NCBI GenBank assembly: GCA_914767885.1
Contig: CAJZBQ010000063.1
Coordinates: 608,001-672,000 of the forward strand
Direction of reading: 5' to 3'
DNA: 64,000 nucleotides
Source of the DNA: Blepharisma stoltei
Taxonomy: Eukaryota > Ciliophora > Heterotrichea > Heterotrichida > Blepharismidae
The translations under genes were made by a program, and so were the position numbers. The notes beneath the pieces are model-generated. The model made no database searches and was not told the DNA's origin. It worked only from the letters and a program-made list of their open reading frames with translations. Below, in pieces: positions 11,268 through 21,400 of the stretch (position 1 is the first letter of the stretch; the number at the start of each line of letters is the position of its first letter).

Positions 11268-11583
11268 ATTCCCACCCTCCCTGAGAACAAAATCGTTGGA
11301 AAAATCCCTATTTTTTGCTCAAAAATCCACCCTCCGTGAGTGAACAAGAATTTTTATGCAAAATTTTTATATATTAGTGATAATTAATATAATGGCATTT
11401 CTAACTAATTTAGAACAAATATCATTTTCAAAAATAAAATTTACAAATTAAATTAATATTTACTTTCCATTTGGCATTTTTTTAAATTTCAAAAAAAAAA
11501 ATTTACGATATAATTTTAAAAAAAAATTAATTCCTCCGTAAAGCGAACAATAGGTTTTTTGTTCACTCGAGCGGAGGAGAATA
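11268..11583. mobile_element. Degenerate MITE family 1 copy (intergenic)
   Basis: Left end reads CCCACCCTCCCTGAGAACAAA with an inner CCACCCTCCGTGAGTGAACA. Right end reads GTTCACTCGAGCGGAGGA preceded by a decayed CCTCCGTAAAGCGAAC partner. Internal sequence matches better-preserved copies. It lies upstream of the kinase gene. Confidence 0.65.
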
Positions 11584-11709
11584 AGTATCTTTAGAAAATA
11601 TATTAAATAAACTTTTCCAATCCAATATGCTATAAATCTTCAAAATTAATATTAAACACAAATTCCATATTCAGTTAATTATAAAATCGAATAACTTCTT
11701 TCAAAATAT

Positions 11710-13010
11710 ATGGGAAGCTGCAATTTTAAATCAGAGGACGCAGATCCAACAGTTTCAATTTCAAAAACTCACTTCCAATTTCACTATGTATCCTCTTTTC
11801 TTCCAATTCTAATGAAATCCTTTCCACACAATTCCCTATTTTCCATCATTTTTTAATTTCTCAACATTAAATAAATTAATTTATTCCAGAATAATCGGAA
11901 AAGGAGGCTTTGGCAAAGTTTGAAAAGTCGAGCTCAAAAAGACACGAGAAATTTTTGCTATGAAAGAAATGTCAAAAGCCAGAATTCTTGCCAAAAAAAG
12001 TGTTAATTCAGTTTTAAATGAACGGCAGCTATTAGCGACACTTAAACATATGTTTATAGTGAATATGCAATATGCATTTCAAGACAAAGAAAATATTTAT
12101 CTTGTTATGGACCTTATGCCTGGAGGAGATCTTAGATATCATTTAGGACGGCAAAAAAAGTTTACTGAAGAACAAAGCAAATTTTTTATAGCTTGTATTT
12201 TAACTGCCTTGGAATATTTATTTTTTTTTATATAAATTTTTATTTTTTTGTAATTTTTATAAAATGGGGTACTCGCAAAATCAGTAATAATAATAACTAA
12301 TTTTGTAAGATATACATAACAATGGAATATTGCATAGAGACGTGAAGCCAGAAAATTTGGTTTTAGACGAAAAAGGGTATGTAAGATTAACTGATTTTGG
12401 AATCGCAAGAGTTTGGAACCCAGAAAACGCCAAAGATACAAGTGGAACCCCAGGCTATATGGCTCCAGAGGTTATGTGCCGTCAAAATCATGGGGTGGCT
12501 GCTGACTATTTTGCTTTAGGAATCATTGCTTATGAGCTCATGAACGGTACAAGACCATATCAAGGCAAAGCCCGAAAACAAGTCAGAGAGCAGATTTTAG
12601 CTAAACAAATCCAAATAAAGCAAGATGAAATCCCCGAAGATTGGTCTATAGAAGCTGCCGATTTTGTAAATAGGGTAAGAACTATTTAGCTTATACAAAG
12701 AAAGCCTGTTAATAGGTTAGGGTTGAATGGGCCAGAAGAAGTAAAAAATCATCCATGGTTCAGAGATTTTGACTGAAAAAAGTTAACTGACAGAAGGATG
12801 GAGTCACCATTTGTTCCCAGTCAAAATGACGATAATTTTGATTTAAGGCTTCATCTTACAGATGATCCTTGGAAAGACGCTGAAAGTGAAGCTTATCAGC
12901 AAAGTGCAGACTTGTTAAGAAATTCTTCATCACAAGCACTTTTTGCTGGATATTTCTATGATATCAGCCAGCAAAATGCTGGGTCAGAAAGCGAATCTAC
13001 GAGAAATTAA
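11710..13010 (+). CDS. AGC-type Ser/Thr protein kinase (YANK/STK32-like), probably N-myristoylated
   Basis: Starts MGSCNFKSE, an N-myristoylation and palmitoylation type leader. A full kinase domain follows: glycine loop GKGGFGKV, VAIK-type Lys in IFAMKEMSK, HRDVKPENL, DFG in LTDFGIARV, and APE in GYMAPEV. The C-lobe and NHPWFRDFDW resemble AGC/STK32 kinases. Two IESs (11791-11893 and 12221-12314) and a 15-nt intron (12675-12689) must be removed; the remainder is 1089 nt (362 aa). TGA is read as Trp in KVWKV and FDWKK. Both IESs sit in conserved kinase motifs, so the unexcised gene cannot encode a kinase. The activation segment GTPGY has a Ser/Thr-type Thr. Confidence 0.88.
11791..11893. other. 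TA-bounded IES, 103 bp
   Basis: In the kinase gene, between TA 11789-11790 and 11892-11893. Removal gives FHYVIGKGGFG in frame. It begins GTATCC-like and ends near CCAG, but about 100 nt is far longer than the 15-nt introns seen here, so IES is preferred. Confidence 0.72.
12221..12314. other. TA-bounded IES, 94 bp
   Basis: In the kinase gene, between TA 12219-12220 and 12313-12314. Excision restores LEYLHNNGILHRDVKPEN. Confidence 0.78.
12675..12689 (+). other. 15-nt intron
   Basis: Sequence GTAAGAACTATTTAG. It carries an in-frame TAG. Removal joins NR to LIQRKPVNRLG, a conserved kinase C-lobe segment. Introns this short are typical of heterotrich ciliates. Confidence 0.9.
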
Positions 13011-13254
13011 TATAAATAAAAAGTTTTTATATTATCAAAACTCATAAATCTTAATTTTTCATTACCCATCAATATAAAAAATTTATTTCAAGAAAAAACA
13101 ATAGGTTTTCTACAGTTAAAAATCATAAAATCATTTCTATTTATAATCTGTAACGTAATTTTTACTATATAAATCGACTTCTTATTATAGCTTGCTTTCT
13201 TTATCTGCCCATTTTATCATTATGTCTTATGGCTTCTAAATAAACTAAATAAAA

Positions 13255-14458
13255 ATGTTGCGCAGAGTCCTTACTCGATTATTTACGACCGCAGAAGAAG
13301 CACCTTTACTTATTTCAGATCACAGCTTTGTATCTCAAGTAAAACTTTACAAACCAAAGGCATTAAATTCTCTTGATTTAGAGATGATATCCCTATTAGA
13401 GCAAGCCATTATCAACTTTCACAAAGATCCAGAAAATAAAGCATGTCTATTTTTAGGCTCTGGTAAAGCATTTTGTGCTGGTGGAGATATAAGGGCTTTG
13501 TATATGGCTAAACAATCAGAAGAAAATGCTTATATTCTTTCAGAATTCTTCAAGCGAGAGTATATAGTTGATTACGCTCTAGCAAAACTTAACCAAATCC
13601 AAATATGCATTTATGACGGAATTGTTATGGGAGGAGGGGTAGGAATTTCGATCCATGCTCCTATTAGAATAGCGACTGAGAACTCAGTATTTGCAATGCC
13701 GGAAAGTGGGATTGGATTTTTCCCTGATGTCGGTGGAAGCTACTTTTTGCCAAGGCTGGAAGGAAGCTTAGGGGTTTATTTAGGAGTTACTGGGAGTAGA
13801 TTAGCAGGCCACCAACTTGTCCAGACAGGAATAGCCACTCATTTTGTTTCAAAAGACAAAATCAGTGCTTTGCGAGATGCCTTAATCAGAGACATCAATT
13901 CTAACACAAAACTTGAAGACATCCAGCAAATTGTCGAAAGCTTCAGTGACAAGCCACAAGAGCCCTTCACAGAACTTGAAGACATTGAAAGATGCTTTAA
14001 CGGCGCCAATTCAGTTGAGCACATTTATAAAAAACTAGAAGAAGATAGCACTGATTGGGCCCAGAAAAAGTTAAAACGCTTGGAGCTGCTTAGTCCTTTA
14101 TCACAAAAGGTGATTTTTGAGCAAGTAAAAAGAGGGAAAAATTTATGGGAAATTTTGAAATTTTTCTGATTGAGAATTTAAGCCATTTTTATAGGAAAAA
14201 TTTAGGGGGAAAAGCATATCTTTAGAAGACTGTTTTGCAATGGAATATAGACTTTCGCAACAGTTTATGGCAGGGAAGGAATTTTTCGAGGGGGTGAGGT
14301 CAACTATTATAGATAAAGATAAAAGTCCTGTATGGGAGTATAAAAATGTATTTGAAGTCCCTCAAGAAGCAGTTTTTAGGCACTTTGAAAAAATTACCCC
14401 TGATTCGCCGGATTTAGATGTCAAAATAGAGCGGGAAGAACTTTTAAAGAGGCCTTAA
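13255..14458 (+). CDS. 3-hydroxyisobutyryl-CoA hydrolase (HIBCH-like), mitochondrial
   Basis: Enoyl-CoA hydratase/isomerase-fold enzyme of valine catabolism that hydrolyses 3-hydroxyisobutyryl-CoA. The basic N terminus MLRRVLTRLF is a plausible mitochondrial presequence. Hallmarks are the oxyanion segments AFCAGGDIRAL and GIVMGGGVGIS, and MPESGIGFFPDVGGSYFLPR, which contains the catalytic Glu and Asp typical of HIBCH. The C-terminal signature SLEDCFAMEYRLSQQF is restored only when a 73-bp IES (14146-14218) is removed, giving 1131 nt (376 aa), the usual family length. It works in the same pathway as the branched-chain aminotransferase at 32 kb, but the two are not linked in an operon. Confidence 0.9.
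14146..14218. other. Short TA-bounded IES, 73 bp
   Basis: In HIBCH, TA 14144-14145 and 14217-14218. Excision gives KNLSLEDCFAMEYR. Confidence 0.8.
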
Positions 14459-15147
14459 ATTTCTAGTAAAATAATCATTCAAATCACTAGTATAAATCAT
14501 GCAAAATAAAAAACTTAAACTTAATCAGACAATTAATATGGAGTGGATGGAATATTATCTAATAAAATGGGCCAAAAGCTATCTTTCACAATCCAGGTTT
14601 GCTATACCAAAAAATTGTTATAGAATTCTTATTTGCGCTATTTTTCATCAGAAATTCTAAAAAAAAATTTAAAATTTTTTATAGGGAATTCCCTAATATT
14701 ACCCAATTGGTCAGACTAAATGGAGAGTTTGACAATAAGCCTATTGTGGTTTAATTGATAATCCTACAGTCGGCTAGACAAACTGGAGAGAGAAACTCTG
14801 TCCTTACTCCCTTATTGGGAAATTCTAGGCAATTGCCTATAAGTTAATTTAAAGTTTCACATGGGTTTTCGATTTTCTTCGAGCATTTTCGTTTTTTCAA
14901 ATTTCTATGGGTTTTAAATCAAAATTAAACCCTTTTCTGGAAATTTTGAAATCTTTTTCGGATTTCATTAGCAAGCGTTTTACCATGGTTTTAAACAATC
15001 TAATTGGAGAATATAATTATTTAATATCACTAAGTTGAATAGAGCATCTTAATTTTTACTCTAAGCCTCTAACCTAATCATTGCTATTACCTTTTGGTTT
15101 TCCATAATGGGAATTATTGTATTTTTTGCGACCAATAATTCACCATT
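14459..15147. other. Intergenic region with weak inverted repeats
   Basis: About 0.7 kb. A segment at about 14690-14840 holds repeated AAAYTGGAGAG-like words and GTCCTTACTCCCTTATTGGG, possibly a decayed element. No gene was recognised. Confidence 0.3.
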
Positions 15148-16895
15148 ATGTCGAACACTAAAATCACTGTACCAGCAATTTCCACAACAAATCAGGCTGA
15201 GGAACAAAAAATCGAGGTTTTAGAGCAGGCAGCCGAAAAATGTGCTGACATGGGCAATTTTTCAAAGGCGTGCCAAGTCTATGAACGAATTGTCCAGATA
15301 AAGCCATCCTACGAAAAGGGGTGAACTTCGTTAGGGCATTGCTACTATATAGCACAAGACTACAGAAAATGCTATTTCGCCTACCAAAGAGCCTTAACCA
15401 TCCCAAGAGGCAACTCAAATCCTCAGTTATGGTATGGATTAGGTCTTCTTTACCTAAGATTCTCCTCCCATAATTATGCTGAGATGGCGTTTCATGAAGC
15501 TTTAAAATGTGACCCGAATTTCGAGCAAAAACAAACAATTTTGCTCAAATTGGGAGTTATCTCTAAGCAAGCGCTTAAATATGAAGACGCTATTGGTCTA
15601 TTTAAAAACTGTATTCAATGTGATAGCGAGGCTATAAGTATAGTAACACAAGCTTATTGCTGTATGGGATTTTGCTACCATCAGCTTAAGCGCTTTGGAG
15701 AGTCCTTGTCATCTTATAGGCATGCTGTGTCTATCGAGCCTAATCGGTACACATTAGCATGCTTAGGATGGGAATTATATATTTTGGGACATTACGAAGA
15801 AGCTCACCAATGCTTGGAGTTAGCACTTGATGCTGAAGACCAAAACCAGAAATATTTACTTCCCCACTTATATTTTTATAAAATTTATTTATTAATTATT
15901 AGGATTTTTTAATGATTTTGCTTTTAATCAAGGGGGTGTGCTAGATAAACTTTATTATATGTTAGCTATGTCGCACCTTCAAAAAAATAGCATTCAAAAT
16001 TCATCAGAATTTTTTGAGAAAATTTTAAAAAATAATCAGAATGATTTCCATGCTTGCTGCAGCTATGGAATTTTACTGGCAAAAGAAGGCAAAAATGCCG
16101 AAGCTCTGCAGATACTTTTAAAAGCTGATCAAGCGTCCGTTAAAGGTGAGTTTTGGATAAACGTCGGAATTTTGTATGAGCAATCTAAACAGAATGATGA
16201 TGCAATTCAAGCTTATCAAAGAGCCTTACTCCCTCCGTGAGCGAATAAAAATATTGGAAAAATCTCTATTTTGGCCCAAAATCCACCCTCTGTGAGCGAA
16301 GAAAATTTTTTAATTAATAAAAAAAAATTTTGATGCATAGCGGTATTGGTATAATGAAAATCTAACTAATTAAATAATTTTTATAAATTTTTAAAAAAAA
16401 AATTTATTATAAAATTTATATATAAATTTTATAGATAAAAATTAACCCGCGAGCGAATAAAATTATTTTGTCAGCTTACGGAGGGAGTTAGCAATAAAAT
16501 CATATGAGCTTATAGCCCAGGAAAGAATCAATGAAATTGGTTCTGGCGCGTGCAAGCTCAGCATGATGATCCACCCGCAATTCGACCCGACAGAATTTTC
16601 TGCCTCTAAGCCTTCGCCAAATATATCGAGAAACAAAGATTTTGCGTTTGGACCTCCTCCGGAACTTTTTGCGATGCATATGATGAGTTTTTACCAAGGA
16701 TTCATGAATTTTATCCACAATGCCAGAAATAATTTGCCGCCTGTAGAGCAAAATCAGTCGAAACAAGGAGGGAAGCCAGAAGGGAACCATGATGAAGTGC
16801 AAGCCGCAGAAATTTTGACAGGCTTAAATATCGAAAAATCGGAAAGAACAGAGGATATCGGAAGTAAAGGTAGAAAAAGAAGAAAAGTAAATTAG
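15148..16895 (+). CDS. TPR-repeat protein, Ssn6/Cyc8- or UTX-like
   Basis: Tandem TPR units dominate the first 350 residues (KACQVYERIVQIKPSYEKGW, then LWYGLGLLYLRFSSHNYAEM, then KLGVISKQALKYEDAIGLFK). The LWYGLGLLY / AEMAFHEALKCDPNF pattern is closest to the corepressor Cyc8/Ssn6 and to the UTX TPR region, which act in chromatin complexes. A Trp encoded by TGA occurs in YEKGWTSLGH. The frame is interrupted by an 85-bp IES (15859-15943) and a decayed MITE (16229-16490); after removal 1401 nt remain (466 aa). The C terminus is disordered and ends GRKRRKVN, a nuclear-localisation-type signal. The role as a transcriptional cofactor is inference. Confidence 0.75.
15859..15943. other. TA-bounded IES, 85 bp
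   Basis: In the TPR gene, TA 15857-15858 and 15942-15943. Excision gives QNQKYLDKLYYMLA. Confidence 0.75.
16229..16490. mobile_element. Decayed MITE family 1 copy, IES in the TPR gene
   Basis: 262 bp between TA 16227-16228 and 16489-16490. Ends CTCCCTCCGTGAGCGAATAA and TCAGCTTACGGAGGGAG, with shortened C tracts and an internal deletion. Excision restores YQRALAIKSYELI. Confidence 0.82.
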
Positions 16896-17341
16896 AAGAG
16901 TGGATAATTATAAATATAAAATATTATATATTTTAATATTTGCTATGATTATAAATATAAAATACCATATATTTTTAATATTTGCTATGCTATTACTATA
17001 ATATCATTATATTAAAATTATTAATTTTAGAGATTCTTTTAAAATTGTAAGGTTTCATTTTAAATTATATAAACACTTTCTTATTTACTTATAAAATTTT
17101 TTTATATAAGTATCAAACTTTTAACTACTCATATATAGATTTAATAATTTCAGCAATATTAGAAATTAATAGAGTAATAAATCATGCTTTTATTTTAGAA
17201 AAATTTTGAAGATTTGATTATGATATAAATTAATCAATTTAAGACTAGAAAACTGTTTATTTCTGCTCTGCTTTATTTATGATAAAATAGAGTTTTATCA
17301 ATACAAAAATAAAATTGGAGATTTCATTGCATTAGTTTAGT
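16896..17341. other. Intergenic region with a short tandem duplication
   Basis: A unit of about 55 bp (ATTATAAATATAAAAT...ATATTTGCTATG) is repeated at about 16907-16952 and 16953-16990. The rest is plain AT-rich sequence. Confidence 0.4.
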
Positions 17342-17578
17342 TTATTGTCTCTTTTTCATTCACCTTCAGGGCTTTAATGAGCCAATCCCATTTCTTTGGA
17401 TTTGCACATTTATCTGGTAAGCCTCTTCAATGTACACGTCTCCCCCTATTCTGCTCTCCCAGCTCAGTTTTATGCCTTTAATCCAATCTCTCTTAATGTT
17501 CCATCTTTCATTGCTGGAGGTTAGTGCACACTTTAAAGAAAATTCGGAGTCCTTAAGAGCAGGAGGCCAATGCTGCAA
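17342..17578 (-). CDS. Possible small gene or 3' part of a gene (low confidence)
   Basis: A frame of about 78 codons with near-normal composition (SNERWNIKRDWIKGIKLSWE, then SRIGGDVYIEEAYQIN). Two TGA codons near the end read as Trp, then TAA. No ATG opens the frame and a TAA lies just upstream, so either an IES hides the 5' part or it is not a gene. No family was recognised. Confidence 0.3.
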
Positions 17579-18448
17579 TACTTAAATCTGTTATATCTGG
17601 CTCAATTTACTGGTGAAACAAAACCACGCCATCAAATTATTTGGGTGTGTAGAAATATTAAAATTCCATATTTTGATATGAAATTAAGATTTCAATCCCT
17701 TTTAGCGTCAAAATTAGAATGATAGAATATTTTAATATTTTTACTTTTATAATTAAGAAATTTAACTTTTTAATGATAATTAAATTTCAAACTCAAAAAT
17801 CTTGATATATGATTGTTTTAAAATTTTAAAAATATAATAATTGATAAGGAATATTAAGAAATAGATAATTAATCATGATATTTGCAGAAAATGCGAGATC
17901 TTAAGACAAAATTTTTCATTTTTGATGCATAGTTATGGAAACTTTTTCTGCCAAAGTTATAATATGTCGATTAAGTGCTAATAATTTTAAATTTTAAAAA
18001 TTTAATAATTGATTAGGTATATGAAGGCTTAGATAATTAATCCCAAGACTTGCAGAAAATTCTAGCTTCAAAACAAACGTAAAATTGTTGCCAAAGCATT
18101 TATTTCATTTTTGATGAACAATTTAGGAAATCCTCAAAGCCAAAATTAATATGTCTATTAAGTATTAATAAAAAACCAATCCACGGCCTATATTTCTCTA
18201 ATTCCAAAGATCATGCATCCCTCAATTTTCCCAAAACAAAAAGAAATGTCTGATATTCCTACAATCACCTTCAAGCCTATCAACAGTTTACTATTTTTTA
18301 TTATTTTACCAAAATTTTAATTATCCACAAAAATCTGAATTTAGGACCATTTTCAACTTTTGCTTAAAAAGTCGCCAACTTTCTGTATATTAGCATAGAT
18401 ATTTATGTAAAATTTTTAATATTTCTCCACCTTGTTGTTAACTTTAAA
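17579..18448. other. Intergenic region with a diverged tandem repeat
   Basis: Two diverged copies of a unit of about 170-180 bp lie at about 17815-17985 and 17986-18165 (shared words AATAATTGAT, AGATAATTAATC, TTGCAGAAAAT, TTTCATTTTTGATG, CCAAA.TTA.TATGTC). No coding frame was seen. Confidence 0.45.
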
Positions 18449-21400
18449 ATGGCCAAAAAGCAGCGAATAATTGCGAGCCTTCTTCTGTGCCTAGGGATAT
18501 TTTTTATTCTTTGTGGTGCTATTTTGCCTATCATATTGTATTCTCTCATAGAGGATCAAGTAAACGAAGGAGTCAAATTAACTGACAGAAGCAAATGGAA
18601 ACTATGAGGAGAACTTCCAGGAACTTTAGATGTCATAATGCTTCACGAGTATCACTTTTTTAACGTTGAAAATCCTGATGAAGTGCTTTATTCAGGAGCA
18701 GTGCCTATAATTACTGACTCCCTCATTTTAAATTGGAACAAAAAATTTTGTTCCAATTTAAAGGGGGGTTAAGAATATAGGAATTGCCCGAGGATGGCGC
18801 TATCTTGCGCCATCCTCGGGCAATTGCTATATTTTTTTATAAAAAAATATCAAGATAAAATTTTTTATAAAAAAATATCAAGATAAAATTTTTGATAAGA
18901 AAAAAAATTTATGTAAAATTTAAAAAAAAAAAATTCAAAAAATATTCTTTATCCTTTAAAACAAAGCAAGATTTGACTAAATTTTTATTATTAGTTAATA
19001 AGCCACTATTAATTGCATCAAAACTATTTACACAAAAAATTATTGTTTTTATTGATAAAAATAATTTTTTTTAGAAAATTTATTGATCGAAGTCCTAATT
19101 TTGTTTAAATAAGATGTTATTTATACTCTATTCTTTAAAATAAAGCAAAAAATAAGTAATTTTCAATTTTTGTAAAGAATTCGCGTTGGATTTATATCAA
19201 ATTTATTTAAATAAAAAATATTAATTTGTTTTTAAAAATTTAGCAATTAAAGATAATAAATTTATTTAAATAAGATGCTCTTTATACTCTTTTCTTTAAA
19301 CAAGAGCAAGATATAACTAAATTTTTAATTTTAGTTAAGAAGAAACATTTAACTTATATCAAAAAACTTTTTACATAAAAATTATTTTTATCTATAAAAT
19401 TTTTTATTATAAAATTGAATTTTGTTTCAATTTAAAGGGGGATTAATTTACCCAAAATGGAAATTGTACCTATATTTTGCTCCAATTTAAACGGGGGAGT
19501 GAGGAAAAACGGGTATATTTATCAAGAATTAGACACATGGCTTGATATAGAATATTCAGATAATGATGGGACCGATAAATCGTGGGTGCATTTCTTCAAC
19601 TATTGCAGACTAGACCTTACTGATCACTGTGTATGAAGAAACAACACCCACCCTTCAGATAAAATCATGCAGATTAGTGCTGGCTCTTTTGGTGCTTGGG
19701 ATACAATGAAGCACAGCTCTGCTCAAGTTCTTGTACTTCCTGTTCTTTACAACGTAATTTTAGGCTTCAATGGTGCTTTAGCATTAGCAGCCTACTCACA
19801 AGGAGTCGCTACATTTATCCCAAATTATAATTTAGCAAAAATCCTTATTTATGATGAAGCAAAAATTGACGAAGAATTAGGACAATCTTTATTCAATGAT
19901 GCCAGGTTTGGGATGGGAAAATGGCAAACGCTACAAGTTTGGGTCTCTGCGCTACAAGAAAACACAGAAAATGGGGAGTTTGTGAAACCTATCCCGCTAG
20001 CAGGGTCTCTCTATGTACTTCAACAATATTTTGGGCTGACTGATGAACAAATAAATTCCATTTTCAATGGAAATTTCAAGATAATTTATGATACGAATTT
20101 ATTGATTCTACTAAATAGCTATGGTTGCGAAGGGAATTCTGAATGTGACCCTGCCTATTTAGGAGCTCTTCAATGGTCACAGTCTTTAGTTACCAATGAA
20201 CCGCCAGCAGGAAAACCTTCTCAAGGTCTTTCTATAGTAAGCTCTAATAGCTCTTTATATGGATATCCAGAAATCAACTATTTTATAAGCGCAACTAGCA
20301 TTGGGAGCAAATATCCTAATGTTTCGTTCACAGTTGAGGACTATTTTAGTCTTTTTTATTATGATAGAGTCACAGGATGGCCTAAATGGAGCAATTATAC
20401 CTTACTAGACGTAGGGCATATGAACCACTTTTGGGAGCTAGGCCAAGCTGGGAATTTTAATCAAATTGCTCATGATTTTAATTTGGCGTCAGCTGACCAT
20501 GCTAGGGTGCTATGGGATTATATCAATGCTCTTTTTTCTTATACTGGGCTGCAAGGATGCATTGACCAGAATATTTATAATAAAGACAACAGAGGGATTG
20601 CAAGCGAAATCAGCTTAGGAAATATAGGAAGTCAAGGTATCTATAGTAATTTACTATAGCGCTTTCCCGAGGATGGCGCGAATGGCGCCATCCTCGGGAA
20701 AGCCAGGAAGGCATCCACACGGGAACTGGGAGTTCCACGTGTGGATGCCATTTTTGACATGTGGGATCCAAAACTTCCACATGTCAAAATGGCATCCACA
20801 CGTGGAACTCCCAGTTCCCGTGTGGATGCTTAGTTGACTTTCCCGAGGATGGCGCCATTCCGCGCCATCCTCGGGAAAGCGCTATATAATAAAATACATT
20901 TTTTTTTAAAAAAAAAATATAAATTTAAGAATGATATTTAGGTATATCAAATCTGAATGAGCCTCGCAGATGCTTTACCGATCACAATATCTTCAATTTA
21001 TAACTATTTACGGTTAGAATTCCAGCTTAATCAGACATGTGAAGGAATAGTTGAAGAAAGTCTTCCAAACTCAGGCTATATCTGCAATATCCCAGACCTA
21101 AAATGGGGAAATGACACAGAAACAATGATTCCTTGGATTTTAACCTATTGAAATGGAATTTATTCAGATTATGGTTTAGAATTCCAAAACCTCACAAGAC
21201 TATCTGACGAAGATATGGAAACTTTATTTGTAAACTCCCCATTGACTAACTATTTTTCTTTATTTGATAATGAGCTGAAAGCTCATTATGGCTGCATGAA
21301 CGCTGGCCAGAGGTGTTTTGACTGGGATTTAGCTGCCAAACAATGGGGAAGAGCTTATGTCACTGAAAATTTACCAGAAATTTTCAAAATTTTTGGAATT

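Noticed and set aside
11791-11893. A conventional 100-nt intron beginning GTATCC in the kinase gene
   Set aside because: Confirmed introns here are 15 nt, and a TA-bounded cut fits the frame exactly.
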